DNA of 64,000 bases from Salinivenus lutea (GCA_002894685.1 NCRC01000011.1:62001-126000); one strand, 5' to 3'. Counted from the first letter of the stretch, positions 1 through 9,181 are shown. The notes: generated by a model from the letters alone, not told the origin. Translations and numbers: made by a program.

Positions 1-1
1 G

Positions 2-898
2 CGCGTGACGGATGTGCTCCCCTGCGATGGGGTCACCGAAGAGGATGTGCTCCGCACTGCCGTTCCTGTCGAGAACCTCAGTGACCATCCTCTCGCAAGG
101 GCGGTCGTGGAATTTGGGAAGGAGAAGCTCGGAAGCAAAGCTTTTGACGACGCCCATGATCTCGAAAGTATCACCGGTCGGGGAGTTAAGGCTTCGATGG
201 GCAGAGAGCCGGTCTACATCGGCAAAGAAGCGCTATTCGGTGAGATCGGCGGCCCGGCCGTCCCGGATGCCCTTCGAGAGACAGTTCAGGAGATGCAGTC
301 CGATGGCCAAACGACGATGATCGTTCGGAGAGGCAAAGAATACCTCGGTGTGATCGGGCTCGCGGATACCCCCCGCAAGGAGGCCGCAGAGGTGGTACAG
401 AAGCTACGAGAGATTGGGATCGAGCATCAGGTTGTGATTTCTGGGGACAACCAGCGGGTCGTCGACGCCGTCGCCAAGAAGCTCGGAATCGACGAGGCCC
501 GAGGAGATCTCCTCCCTGACGACAAAGTCGAGGCGATCCGGCAGCTCAGCGAAGAGGAGCGCGTAGCCATGGTCGGCGACGGTGTGAACGATGCACCTGC
601 AATGGCCAACGCGACCGTGGGCATCGCCATGGGCGCTGCCGGGTCGGACGTGGCGCTGGAGACGGCCGACGTGGCCCTCATGGCCGACGACCTCTCCCAC
701 CTTCCCTTCGCGGTGGGCCTTAGTCGGCAGACGAGTCGCATTATCCGCCAAAACCTCTGGGTCGCTCTCGGCATGGTGTTGATCCTAATTCCGGCTACCA
801 TCGCCGGACTTAACATCGGGCTTGCCGTCGTGCTCCATGAAGGATCGACGCTGGTCGTGGTGGGAAATGCGCTTCGTCTTCTGGGATACTCGTCGTAA
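2..898 (+). CDS. Heavy-metal P1B-type ATPase, C-terminal part (5' end outside window)
   Basis: This is the catalytic and C-terminal part of a cation-exporting P-type ATPase of the ZntA/CadA type, which uses ATP to expel divalent metals across the inner membrane. The reading frame is open to the left edge, so the metal-binding, transmembrane and phosphorylation parts lie outside. Visible are the nucleotide-domain HP motif (SDHPLA), the P-domain hinge MVGDGVNDAPA, and the last two membrane helices ending with HEGSTLVVVGNALRLL, a typical ending of Zn/Cd/Pb pumps. An ArsR-type sensor gene follows in the same direction, which suits metal-controlled expression. The metal is inferred from the family, not proven. 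Confidence 0.93.
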   Translation, partial: RVTDVLPCDGVTEEDVLRTAVPVENLSDHPLARAVVEFGKEKLGSKAFDDAHDLESITGRGVKASMGREPVYIGKEALFGEIGGPAVPDALRETVQEMQSDGQTTMIVRRGKEYLGVIGLADTPRKEAAEVVQKLREIGIEHQVVISGDNQRVVDAVAKKLGIDEARGDLLPDDKVEAIRQLSEEERVAMVGDGVNDAPAMANATVGIAMGAAGSDVALETADVALMADDLSHLPFAVGLSRQTSRIIRQNLWVALGMVLILIPATIAGLNIGLAVVLHEGSTLVVVGNALRLLGYSS

Positions 899-983
899 TG
901 GGCTCCCTAAAGATGGAGCAACTGAAGGAGGGGTCTTGTATTGAGAAAGGCTTGTAGCCCTTCGAGCAGTGCAACGTCTTCTT

Positions 984-1352
984 ATGGATTCCGACCTGGC
1001 CGAAGACCCCTCCGACTCACTCGAAACCACCTGTGGTGCCGAGGGGACGCTTTCTCAGACGCTGCCGGCGGAAGCAGTAACCGAGGAGACGGCCCGTCTC
1101 CTCAAGGGATTTGCCAATGAGACCCGGCTTCGAATCCTATGTCTTCTCCGGGGCCGAGAGGTCTGCGTGCACGACATCGTGGAAGCTCTCGGCATGAGCC
1201 AGTCGGCCATTAGTCACCAACTACGGACGCTCCGCGATGCCCGGCTCGTCTCCCACCGTCGCGAGGGACGACACGTCTACTATCGCCTTTCAGATGACCA
1301 TGTCCGTGAGATGCTGGAAAATGCCCTAACTCATGGGGCTGAGGAGCAATAG
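984..1352 (+). CDS. ArsR/SmtB-family metal-sensing repressor
   Basis: This is a winged-helix repressor that releases its promoter when it binds metal. The central domain reads ETRLRILCLLRGREVC, then the recognition helix SQSAISHQLRTLR and a beta-wing. The last helix has the DxH-x10-HxxE spacing (SDDHVREML through THGAEE) that forms the alpha5 zinc site of SmtB/CzrA proteins, so Zn or Co sensing is likely. ATG 984 was chosen; a GTG at 969 would add five residues. It probably controls the upstream P-type ATPase and itself. The alpha3 motif has EVCVHD in place of the ELCVCD of ArsR/CadC, arguing against As or Cd as the main ligand. Confidence 0.9.
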   Translation: MDSDLAEDPSDSLETTCGAEGTLSQTLPAEAVTEETARLLKGFANETRLRILCLLRGREVCVHDIVEALGMSQSAISHQLRTLRDARLVSHRREGRHVYYRLSDDHVREMLENALTHGAEEQ

Positions 1353-1456
1353 AGAAGTCGACACGAAGTGGGCTGGGGAGGCAATTCGTCCAACGGGTAT
1401 CTGTGGCTGATCCGGTCTGGCGTTCGTCCCTCTCGAATTTCAACAAGTGGGCGGTC

Positions 1457-1715
1457 GTTTCAGAAACAGCGGTTTCTGAAGCGGCCCTTTTGGATGACGC
1501 CGGGGATGGCTCCACACGACGTTGCAAATCCGAGTTATCGGCAGCCTGGAAAAGAAGTGTCTACACCCACCGTTTCAAAACCCGATAGGCCGACCATGAT
1601 TTGATACAATCGGTTTTGAAGCAACTTATGAAACGTGGCCGCCGTCCCTGAGAGCCGTTCAGGCGGGGTGGGAGGGAGGCGGTCACGTCGTTTCAAAAAC
1701 CCTGGTTTTTGAAAC
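1457..1715. repeat. Three palindromic GTTTCAAAACC-type motifs
   Basis: In the gene-poor stretch between the ArsR gene and the fluoride riboswitch there are three inverted repeats with the same arms. At 1457-1482 GTTTCAGAAAC faces GTTTCTGAAGC. At 1572-1622 GTTTCAAAACC faces GGTTTTGAAGC with a long centre. At 1690-1715 GTTTCAAAAACC faces its perfect 12-bp complement across two bases. The arms recur at 45408-45458 and, singly, at 16110. They could be recombination or protein-binding sites. No open reading frame in this stretch is convincing. Confidence 0.7.
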
Positions 1716-1802
1716 ATGTGATGCGATGTGGTAGAGAACGCCTGGGAAAAGATCCAGTCGAACGGGAAAACTGTAGCAACGGGGGCCACATACGAGTTTG
1801 GG

Positions 1803-1910
1803 ATCGATGGCGATGGGGTCCGCCGATAACCGCCCTTTCCTTTAGGTCAGAGGGTTCTTGTCTGCTTGACTGTGGGCTGATGACTCCTATTGAATCTCAC
1901 TGATAGGAGC
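1803..1910 (+). promoter_or_regulatory. Fluoride riboswitch (crcB motif) upstream of crcB
   Basis: The conserved blocks of the fluoride aptamer are present in order: GGCGATGG (1809-1816), CCGCC (1820-1824), AACCGC (1828-1833), a variable arm, and GCTGATGACTCCTA (1876-1889). Fluoride binding to this RNA turns on downstream genes in known cases. CTCCTAT (1884-1890) can pair with ATAGGAG (1903-1909), giving an expression-platform hairpin that overlaps the aptamer end. A TTGAAT and TATAAT pair, 16 bases apart (1890-1917), could be an additional promoter between aptamer and gene. The crcB start lies 19 bases downstream of the hairpin. Confidence 0.9.
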
Positions 1911-1928
1911 ATATAATCCCGCACACCT

Positions 1929-2318
1929 ATGCAAAATTTTCTCTGGGTCGCTTTAGGTGGAGGTCTCGGAGCCGCCCTACGGCATAGCTTCTCCAAAGCT
2001 GCGTATTGGCTTCTCGGCGAAGGATTTCCTTGGGGAACCCTCGTTGCGAACTTAGTCGGATGCTTTCTGATCGGCTTCCTTTGGGCAACGGCCAAACGCT
2101 TTTCTCTTCCTACGAATGCTCGCCTGTTCATCTTTACCGGCACGGTTGGAGCCTTAACGACCTTCTCGACCTACGGTCTGGAAAGCTTCATGCTACTACA
2201 CGAGGGAAGATATGCTGCTGGGGCAATCAACATAGCGGTTCATAACCTCCTGGGTATTGGACTGGTCGTGCTCGGTTTTGTCTGTGTAGAACTCCTTCTT
2301 GAGGGAAGTATCTCTTAA
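1929..2318 (+). CDS. crcB: Fluoride ion channel/exporter CrcB (Fluc)
   Basis: This 129-residue protein has four hydrophobic segments and acts in the inner membrane as a dual-topology dimer that lets fluoride leave the cell. Family motifs are visible: GGGLGAALRH near the N-terminus, TLVANLVGCFLIG in helix 2, and GALTTFSTYGLES with the Phe and Thr/Ser residues of the fluoride pathway in helix 3. The length is normal for the family. The fluoride riboswitch directly upstream independently supports the assignment and predicts induction by fluoride. It stands alone between the ATPase/ArsR pair and the convergent efflux operon. Confidence 0.96.
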   Translation: MQNFLWVALGGGLGAALRHSFSKAAYWLLGEGFPWGTLVANLVGCFLIGFLWATAKRFSLPTNARLFIFTGTVGALTTFSTYGLESFMLLHEGRYAAGAINIAVHNLLGIGLVVLGFVCVELLLEGSIS

Positions 2319-2381
2319 AGCCTCTTGGGGAAGACTCTCAGGGAGGGCATCTGGTTCTACTCTCCACAGCCGCACTCTCTC

Positions 2382-5300
2382 TTAACTCGAAAGCTCCTGT
2401 CCTTGCTGTTGCCGAAGCTGCTCTACATCGCCGAACCGGGTAAAGAGCACCGGAACGACGACCATATTAAGGAAGGTTGAGGTGAGGAGCCCCCCGATGG
2501 TGACGATAGCAAGAGGCGTCTGGATTTCTTTACCTGGCTCTCCGCCACCCAGAGCCAGTGGGACGAGCGCGAGGCCCGCCGTGAGTGCCGTCATGAGGAT
2601 GGGGTTGAGTCGCTCCATCGAGCCCTGCACCACGGCCTCTCGGAGCGATTTATCCTCTTTTAGCAGGGTGATGTAGTGGCTCACGAGGAGGATGCCGTTC
2701 CGTACGGCAATTCCGAAGAGGGTCACGAACCCAACCATCGCTGCAATGTCGAGCGTACCACCCAAGAAGAGAAAGAGGGCGGCCACCCCGCCGGTGAGCG
2801 CGAGCGGCAGATTGACGAGAACGAGCGTCGCCGCTCGGGCACTGCCGAACTCCTGGTAGAGGAGGAGAAAAACGACCAACAGCGCGACGAGGGACAGCCA
2901 CCCGATCCGGCGGGACGCCTGCTGGGCGTTTTCGTACTGCCCGCCCACCTCGTAATAGTAGTTCTCCGGCAGTTCGACCTGATTTCCAATGCGCCGCTTC
3001 AGGTCAGCCACGACGCTGCCCACGTCTCGCCCACTGGTGTTGGCGGAGACGACGATCTTCCGCTGCACGTCCTCGCGGCTGATCGTGTTGGGGCCACGTT
3101 CGTGCTGCACCTGGGCAAGGCGCGAAACCGGCACCTTTGGGCCCGCGGGCGTGTCAATCAGTACATTTCGGATGGACTTTGCCCCAGCCCGGCGAGCCGA
3201 ATCAAGCCGCACGGTGAGACCAAAGGTCTGCTGTCCCTCGCGCACCTGCGAGACAGCCTCTCCTCCCACAAGAGCCTCAACGGCGTGGTTGAGCTTTCCG
3301 GGCGTGACGCCGTACTTGGCCATCTCTTGACGCTTCGCGTAGAGGCGGAGCTGCGACACGTCGGCCTGCTGCTCGACGGAGAGGTCGACGAGGCCCGGCG
3401 TGCCCTCGGCCGCCCCGCGCACCTGCTCCGCCAGGTCCCGAAGCTCGTAGAGATCCGGGCCAAAGATCTTGAGGGCAATGTCAGTCCGCGTGCCCGACAG
3501 CATGTGGTCGATGCGGTGCCCGATTGGCTGGCCGATTGTTACGTTCGTGCCCGGAATCGAGGAAAGCGCCGTGCGCACATCGGCGGTGACCTCGCTCATT
3601 TCCATTTTCGAAAGATCGACCTGAACATCGATCTCGGAGGCGTTGGCGCCCTGCGCATGAGCGCTCAGCTCGGCGCGACCGGTGCGGCGAGACGTAGCCT
3701 CAACTGCCGGGTGCTCCAGGAGCCGGTCCTCAATATCCTGCGCGATGTGGGTTGAGGCCTGCAGGCTCGTCCCCGGTGCCGTTACAGCACTGATGACAAG
3801 CGTGCCCTCCTGAAAATCCGGCAGGAAGCCGCGCCCCATAAACGGGAGTGTGGCCAGCGTGGCCGCGAGAAGCAGGGCGGCGGCCCCGAGCACAAACCGA
3901 GAGTGCCCGAGCACCCAGTCCAGCGTCGAACGGTAGGTGCTGTGCAGTCGCTTCACTAGCCAGGTCTCCTCGCCCTCACGGACCGTGGACGACTGCGGGA
4001 GCAGGTAGTAGCAGAGGACCGGCGTCACCGTCACCGCCACGAAGAGGGAGGCAAGAATGGCCACGATGTAGGCCAGTCCCAGCGGCTGCAATAGGCGTCC
4101 CTGCACGCCGGAGAGGAAGAAGAGGGGCACGAATACGACGCTGATGATGAGCGTCGCGTTCAGGATGGGCCCGCGCACCTCCATTGACGCCTCGTAGACG
4201 ACCCGGAGGATGTTCTTCTGCGTATCGGGGGGCTCCTGAGCGTTTTCCTTGAGCCGTCGGAAGACGTTCTCCACGTCGATGATTGCGTCGTCAACGAGCG
4301 CCCCGATCGCGATGGCGAGGCCCCCGAGCGTCATGGTGTTGATCGTGATGCCGAGACCGTACATCACCACCATCGCCACGGACAGCGAGAGCGGAATGGC
4401 GAGAATCGAGATCGCCGTCGTCCGCACGTTCCACAAGAAGAGGAAGAGGATGATGAGAACGAGAAATGCCCCATCACGGAGGGCCTCGATCACGTTGTTG
4501 ACCGCCAGCGAGATGAAATCGGCCTGTCGAAAGATCGAGCGATTGACCTCCATCCCGGGCGGGAGCTGTCCCTCGATCTGGTCGAGTTCGGCGGCGACGC
4601 GCTCGGTGAGTTCGAGGGTGTTGGCCCCAGGCTGCTTCTGGATGGAGACGATGACCCCCGACTCGCCGCTCACCGATCCGGTGCCAAGGCGGGGCCGCTG
4701 GGTGCCTACTTTGACCTCCGCCACATCGCGGAGCCGGATCGGCGCCCCGTCCCGGCTCGTCACGACTGTCGCCCCGATCTCCTGAATCTCGTTGGTCCGC
4801 CCGAGGCCGCGAACGAGCACCTCGCGCCCGTCTTGCTGGTAGACGCCACCCGCCGCGTTTTCATTGGAGCCCTCCGCCGCCTCCATCACCGCCGACAGGG
4901 GAATGTCGAGCGCCCGCATCCGCTCTTGATCGGCAATGACCTGATAGGCTTTCACCTCGCCCCCGTGTGGAATGACCTGCGCTACGCCGTCGACGGCCAG
5001 AAGCCGACGGCGCACGACGCGGTCTGCGGCCGTGCGCACCTCACGCATCGAATGGTCCTCGCTCGTTAGACCGACCAGCAGGATCTCTCCCATGATGGAC
5101 GTGATCGGGGCCATCACGGGAGCATCCACTCCGTCCGGAAGCTGGCCGCCCACGAGCTGGAGCTTTTCGTTTACGATCTGGCGGGCCTGGTAGATGTCGG
5201 TCCCCCACTCAAACTCGACCCAAACGATGGAGTAGCCCTGCGCGGAGCTGGACCGCACGCGGCGGACGCTCGCGGCTCCGTTGACCGCCGTCTCAATCGG

Positions 5301-5501
5301 GTAGGTCACCAGCTTCTCCACCTCCTCGGGCGCCATTCCGTGCGACTCGGTAATCACCGTCACGCGCGGGGCCGTCAGGTCCGGAAATACATCCACCGGC
5401 ATTGTGAGGGCCGCGTACCCGCCCGCCGCGAGCAGAAGCACGGCACCGACGAGCGTCGTCAGTCGATTTGAAAGTGCCCACTGAATCGTGCGGTCAAGCA
5501 T
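2382..5501 (-). CDS. Heavy-metal efflux RND pump (CzcA/CusA family)
   Basis: This 1039-residue inner-membrane pump uses proton influx to drive metal ions out through a tripartite complex. The N-terminus has the first membrane helix followed by PVDVFPDLTAP and APEEVEKLVTYPIETAVNG, the hallmark of heavy-metal RND proteins. The helix-4 segment AIGALVDDAIIDVENVFRR carries the proton-relay acidic residues. Two large periplasmic loops alternate with membrane bundles as usual. The start is ATG 5501, in front of MLDRTIQWAL; upstream in-frame codons do not look protein-like. It is last in an operon with adaptor, His-rich lipoprotein and outer-membrane channel. Helix 4 is not a clean match to the Zn or the Cu/Ag subclass, so the substrate is open. 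Confidence 0.95.
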   Translation of the reverse strand: MLDRTIQWALSNRLTTLVGAVLLLAAGGYAALTMPVDVFPDLTAPRVTVITESHGMAPEEVEKLVTYPIETAVNGAASVRRVRSSSAQGYSIVWVEFEWGTDIYQARQIVNEKLQLVGGQLPDGVDAPVMAPITSIMGEILLVGLTSEDHSMREVRTAADRVVRRRLLAVDGVAQVIPHGGEVKAYQVIADQERMRALDIPLSAVMEAAEGSNENAAGGVYQQDGREVLVRGLGRTNEIQEIGATVVTSRDGAPIRLRDVAEVKVGTQRPRLGTGSVSGESGVIVSIQKQPGANTLELTERVAAELDQIEGQLPPGMEVNRSIFRQADFISLAVNNVIEALRDGAFLVLIILFLFLWNVRTTAISILAIPLSLSVAMVVMYGLGITINTMTLGGLAIAIGALVDDAIIDVENVFRRLKENAQEPPDTQKNILRVVYEASMEVRGPILNATLIISVVFVPLFFLSGVQGRLLQPLGLAYIVAILASLFVAVTVTPVLCYYLLPQSSTVREGEETWLVKRLHSTYRSTLDWVLGHSRFVLGAAALLLAATLATLPFMGRGFLPDFQEGTLVISAVTAPGTSLQASTHIAQDIEDRLLEHPAVEATSRRTGRAELSAHAQGANASEIDVQVDLSKMEMSEVTADVRTALSSIPGTNVTIGQPIGHRIDHMLSGTRTDIALKIFGPDLYELRDLAEQVRGAAEGTPGLVDLSVEQQADVSQLRLYAKRQEMAKYGVTPGKLNHAVEALVGGEAVSQVREGQQTFGLTVRLDSARRAGAKSIRNVLIDTPAGPKVPVSRLAQVQHERGPNTISREDVQRKIVVSANTSGRDVGSVVADLKRRIGNQVELPENYYYEVGGQYENAQQASRRIGWLSLVALLVVFLLLYQEFGSARAATLVLVNLPLALTGGVAALFLFLGGTLDIAAMVGFVTLFGIAVRNGILLVSHYITLLKEDKSLREAVVQGSMERLNPILMTALTAGLALVPLALGGGEPGKEIQTPLAIVTIGGLLTSTFLNMVVVPVLFTRFGDVEQLRQQQGQELSS

Positions 5502-5594
5502 TCTGGGTCTGCGTGTGTTGGATGGAGGGTGGGGAGAGAAGGGAAGAAGCTCAGGCGCCACCTCCTTTCGTCCGTACCTAAGGGGCGTTCATAC

Positions 5595-7127
5595 CTAGTG
5601 AGGGTGGCCATGGCCACCCGTCTGACTGCTACCCAGGGAGGCGAGGTAGACCTGATAGGCCCCGGCGGTGACGACGTGCTCGCCCGCCTGGACGCCCTGC
5701 TCTACGAGAGTGTATTGCCCGTCGGTGGGGCCGAGCTGGAGGGACCGCCGCTCGAACGATTCACCGCCGGTCTCGACATAGGCGACGGGCTGCCCATCTT
5801 CGGTCTGGATGGCCTCATTCGGGATGGCCGTGCCGGTCTGGGTGTTTTCCAGGAGGAGTTGGGCGTCGGCCATCATGCCGATCTTGAGTTCGCCGTTCGG
5901 GTTGGGGGCTTCGAGGCGAACGGGGAGCGTCCGCGTATCCGTGTCAATGGAAGCGCCTGTGGACACCACCCGGCTCGCCTGGTGGGTGACACTACTTCCT
6001 TCGGTGGTGAAGACCGCCCCAGTAGCCTGATTTACTGATCCCGCGTGGTCGGCTGGCACCCGGAGACGGACCCACACGCGGCTCGGGTCGACGATCGTGT
6101 AGAGGACCGTGCCCACCCCCACGCGGCTCCCCGGCGCCAGGTGACGCTCTTGGATCCGGCCGCTGATTGGAGCCCTTAGCTCGTAGTTGAAGCTACTGCC
6201 GCTTGCGGAGGGTCCGCCCGGCGTTGAGGCGGATTGCGGGGCTGATCCGCTACTGGTGCCCATGGATTCGAAGGCGGCCCGGGCCAGCTCCAGATCGTGG
6301 CGCGCCTCGACAAGTCTCTTTTGTGGAATCGCCTCGGCTTCCACCAGCCGCTCGGCCCGACGCACCTCTCGCTCCAGCCGCTCGACGCGCCCTTTGAGGT
6401 CGGCGTAGGAGCCTTCCCCGCCCGATGGGCTCAGGACTCCCAACGTCTGCCCCTCGCGCACACGGTCACCAGGGGCGGGCATGTCCAGGTTCGCTCGGGC
6501 CGGGGTCAGGCCGCTCACCGGCGCCGACACTTTCGCAAACTGCCCTGCCACCGGCTCGATCGTGCCGGATGCTTCGATAGACCGCTGAATCGAACGCTGC
6601 TGTGCCTCCGCGACTCCGAATGACGTCTCCCACTGCTGCTCCTTGAGATACGTGATCTCAGCCGTCGTGGACGGCGGCGTCGGGATGGCCTCTGCAGACT
6701 CGTACACGTTCACCTCCCCCACCTCAAGAGTGTCTTGAACCCGGGGGCTCTCTACAATCACGAAGAGCTGAAACGTCCCGGCTTCGGGAATGGTGGGTTG
6801 CGGCGTGAAGATACCGGGGCGCGACGGCGCGTTCGACGTATGCACGTATGCCGCACCGTCCGGGCGGCGGAAGCGGAGCGTAAGCGAGCCCTCCCTCACC
6901 GGCTGAAATTCGTCGAGCTGGGTCACGTGGATGGCCCACGGACCACTCTCGCGGCCGGCTACCAAAAGCGGATACTCGTAGAACAGCTCGGTGTCCGAGG
7001 ACCAGACGGTTACGGCCTGGCTCGGAAGGGAGGAGTCCTCGCCGGCCGCTGTCTCCTGGGTTGATTGCTCCCCGCACCCGGTCACCAGGAGCGCGAAGAT
7101 CGAAAGAAGTGCAAGCTGCTTCATCAT
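5595..7127 (-). CDS. RND periplasmic adaptor (membrane fusion) lipoprotein, CusB/CzcB type
   Basis: This 510-residue protein joins the RND pump to the outer-membrane channel. It starts with a lipoprotein signal (lipobox LVTGC), so it is tethered to a membrane. Residues about 40-150 form an extra N-terminal domain of beta character, seen in a subset of metal adaptors. Next come the barrel-sandwich halves with SAPVSGLTPARANL and RAPISGRIQERHLAPGS flanking an alpha-hairpin (about 245-300), then the beta-barrel and membrane-proximal domains. A Ser/Gly-rich insertion lies in the hairpin end. The C-terminus GGHGHPH could bind metal. It sits 93 bases upstream of the pump gene in one operon. Confidence 0.93.
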   Translation of the reverse strand: MMKQLALLSIFALLVTGCGEQSTQETAAGEDSSLPSQAVTVWSSDTELFYEYPLLVAGRESGPWAIHVTQLDEFQPVREGSLTLRFRRPDGAAYVHTSNAPSRPGIFTPQPTIPEAGTFQLFVIVESPRVQDTLEVGEVNVYESAEAIPTPPSTTAEITYLKEQQWETSFGVAEAQQRSIQRSIEASGTIEPVAGQFAKVSAPVSGLTPARANLDMPAPGDRVREGQTLGVLSPSGGEGSYADLKGRVERLEREVRRAERLVEAEAIPQKRLVEARHDLELARAAFESMGTSSGSAPQSASTPGGPSASGSSFNYELRAPISGRIQERHLAPGSRVGVGTVLYTIVDPSRVWVRLRVPADHAGSVNQATGAVFTTEGSSVTHQASRVVSTGASIDTDTRTLPVRLEAPNPNGELKIGMMADAQLLLENTQTGTAIPNEAIQTEDGQPVAYVETGGESFERRSLQLGPTDGQYTLVEQGVQAGEHVVTAGAYQVYLASLGSSQTGGHGHPH

Positions 7128-7233
7128 GGTGTGGCGTACTGGGGTCGGTTCTAGTTCGGGCGCTTGTCACGAGCGACTGTTCGGAATGGCTCTCCGCAGG
7201 CCGTGTGCTACGCCGAAGTGTGCCCGCGTGAGT

Positions 7234-7527
7234 CTACTCGTGGTTGTGCTCATCTCCATCGTGGCTGTGTCCCTCGTCGTCATGCTCGTGAGTGCTGTCT
7301 TCGTCCATGCCCGAGGTGTCGAGGCGGGTCGTTGAGGTGTCATCGTGGGCGTGATCGCCATTGTGGGCGTGATCGCCGTTTCCGTGACTGGCAGTCTGCT
7401 CGTGTGAATGGCTGTCGCCCCCGTGTGAGGTGCTGCCCTGACTGTCACTTCCACAGGCCGGAAGCGCGGCAGTGAGCGCGAGGACAAGGCAGGCAGTGAA
7501 AAGTGAAGAGGTCCAACTGCGGTTCAT
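7234..7527 (-). CDS. His/Asp-rich lipoprotein, probable periplasmic metal-binding protein
   Basis: This 97-residue protein has a lipoprotein signal ending in LPAC and a mature part made almost only of His, Asp, Glu, Ser and Gly, with many HxH and DHAH clusters. There is no recognisable fold, and low complexity prevents family assignment. Its place between the outer-membrane channel and the adaptor of a metal efflux operon suggests it chelates or delivers metal ions in the periplasm. This is inference from composition and context. The frame on the other strand is a shadow of the repetitive codons. Confidence 0.8.
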   Translation of the reverse strand: MNRSWTSSLFTACLVLALTAALPACGSDSQGSTSHGGDSHSHEQTASHGNGDHAHNGDHAHDDTSTTRLDTSGMDEDSTHEHDDEGHSHDGDEHNHE

Positions 7528-7574
7528 TGCTGAATAGGTTGTATTAGAAAGAGACGTCGAAACGGAAAACGAAA

Positions 7575-8924
7575 TTATGGAAGGTCGAGCGGCTCTCCCA
7601 TCGCGCGAAGCAACCGGAAGTACCGGGTCCAGAGGTTGGCGCGGAGACCGACGGACCGTAGTCGGGCGTCGCGGTACGCATCCGCCGCGTCGAGAAGCTC
7701 CACAAGAGACATCTCCCCTTCGCCGTAGCTAGCCTGCGCGATGCGCAGCAGGTCGCCCGAGCCCCTGAGCAGGTCGCCGTCGAGGAGCTGAAATTGGCGG
7801 CGCGCGCTGCTGTAGGCGGCGTAGGCGCGGCGCACCTCATTGCGGATCTCACGGCGAGCAAGAATCTGCCCCGTCTCTGCGGCCCGGAGCCGGGCGGACT
7901 CGGCTTCGGCGGCCCCCCGGTTGCGATCGAAAAAGGGAAGGGGAATGCTGGCGCCGAGGAAGGCGCCCTCAAAACCGTCGGACTGCCGTTTGTACCCTGC
8001 CGTGACGGACGGGTCCGGCCAGGCCTCTCTTCGAGCGGCTCGAAGGGCCGCTCTTTGGGCACTGACCTCAGACTGCCGGCGCCGAAGCTCCGGCCGGTCT
8101 TGGAGCGCCATGCGGAAGGCCTCCCCCCGAGAAATGGATGAGGGTTTTCCTTTGGGAAGCGACTCGGCCGCGACCGACGATGCGTCGTCGGGTAGAATCA
8201 GAAGCGCAAGCTGTCGCCGAGCCCTCTGGGCCTCCAGGCGAGCGGCGGCCAGGCGCTGCTCGTAGCGAGCCCGCTCCAGCCGGATGCGACGGGCGGCGTA
8301 GCCGGACGCGTCGCCTTCGCCTCGCCGCTCAGCTATGCTGGAGTCGGCTTGGCGAAAGACCTGGGTCACCTGCTCTAAGCGCCGCCGGCGCGTCTGGGCG
8401 GTGGCGGCCTCCACGTAGGCCTCGGTTACCTGGAGGGCCAACTGCACGCTGTCCACCGCGGCGCGGGCTTGGGCGGCCACTGCTCTCTTCTGAGCAGACT
8501 GGATACGGGCCGAGCGTCCGCTCCACTCCAGCTGCTGACTGAGATTCAGGTACGTCTCCGACTGTCGCGTATCGCCCCGCGAAATCGGCTCGTAGGTAGC
8601 CTGAAAGGTCGGGTTCGGATAGGTCTTCGCCTGCCGGGCTTCTCCCTGAAGCGCCCGTGCCTCTGACCGTGCCCGCCGCAGAGATAAGTTATTCTCCCGG
8701 AAGAGACGCAGCGCCTCGCGTAGGCCGACGGTCCGAAGCGAATCTGCCCGAAGCGAATCTGCCGAGTCGCCGAGGGTCCCTTTACGATCGAGCTCGGCTG
8801 TTGGGGAGGCCGAGGCTGGTGCAGGGGCCTCCACCTGGGCGAAGACTGGTTGCATAGTAACCGTCATGCTGAGCACACAAAGGACGGCGGCGCGTGCAAC
8901 GTAACGAAAGGAAAGAGGAGACAT
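7575..8924 (-). CDS. Outer-membrane efflux channel, TolC family (CzcC/CusC-like)
   Basis: This 449-residue protein has a signal peptide (hydrophobic stretch about residues 10-28, cleavage likely after VFAQ) and the two repeated helical halves of the outer-membrane efflux family. Visible features are LREALRLFRENNLSLRRARS, TYPNPTFQATYEP, and in the second half DRPELRRRQSEVSAQRAAL and WPDPSVTAGYK. It should form the trimeric outer-membrane exit duct for the RND pump. It is upstream of the His-rich lipoprotein, adaptor and pump genes on the same strand. It lacks an obvious lipobox, unlike CusC. Confidence 0.92.
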   Translation of the reverse strand: MSPLSFRYVARAAVLCVLSMTVTMQPVFAQVEAPAPASASPTAELDRKGTLGDSADSLRADSLRTVGLREALRLFRENNLSLRRARSEARALQGEARQAKTYPNPTFQATYEPISRGDTRQSETYLNLSQQLEWSGRSARIQSAQKRAVAAQARAAVDSVQLALQVTEAYVEAATAQTRRRRLEQVTQVFRQADSSIAERRGEGDASGYAARRIRLERARYEQRLAAARLEAQRARRQLALLILPDDASSVAAESLPKGKPSSISRGEAFRMALQDRPELRRRQSEVSAQRAALRAARREAWPDPSVTAGYKRQSDGFEGAFLGASIPLPFFDRNRGAAEAESARLRAAETGQILARREIRNEVRRAYAAYSSARRQFQLLDGDLLRGSGDLLRIAQASYGEGEMSLVELLDAADAYRDARLRSVGLRANLWTRYFRLLRAMGEPLDLP

Positions 8925-8971
8925 GCGTACTGCGAGAACAAGTCGTTATGAACACGTCGTCCGGGCAGTGT

Positions 8972-9181
8972 TTACTGCATGGATTCCTGCAGCTCCTCAC
9001 CGGCCATGGACGGATCTCGGGACCCGTCTTTTCTCTGGACCGGAGCGTCGAGGGAGCGCCCGACCTGAACCCACACCCACAGAAGGAGGGCGGTCCAAAG
9101 CACCAGTCCGAGAGCGAAAGGCCACACGATGGCAGGGGGGATGACCAAAATGCCGTCGAGTACGTCTAAAGCATAAGCCAC
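8972..9181 (-). CDS. Small single-pass membrane protein at head of efflux operon
   Basis: This 69-residue frame with a GTG start encodes one clear membrane helix (IVWPFALGLVLWTALLLWVW) followed by a charged tail. It lies 47 bases upstream of the TolC-like gene on the same strand and 74 bases from the divergent response regulator, so it would be the first gene of the efflux operon. No family is recognised. No Shine-Dalgarno is visible for this start. A role in anchoring or modulating the pump is only a guess. The opposite-strand frame over the same bases has no hydrophobic logic. Confidence 0.5.
   Translation of the reverse strand: MAYALDVLDGILVIPPAIVWPFALGLVLWTALLLWVWVQVGRSLDAPVQRKDGSRDPSMAGEELQESMQ

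Noticed and set aside
404-816. Long open frames on the minus strand across the P-type ATPase gene
   Set aside because: They are mirror frames caused by high-GC codon bias; their translations lack hydrophobic or motif logic, while the plus frame has conserved ATPase motifs.
2676-3755. A 359-codon plus-strand frame inside the RND pump gene
   Set aside because: It runs antisense to a well-conserved pump, and its translation has no recognisable domain; it is explained by codon bias.
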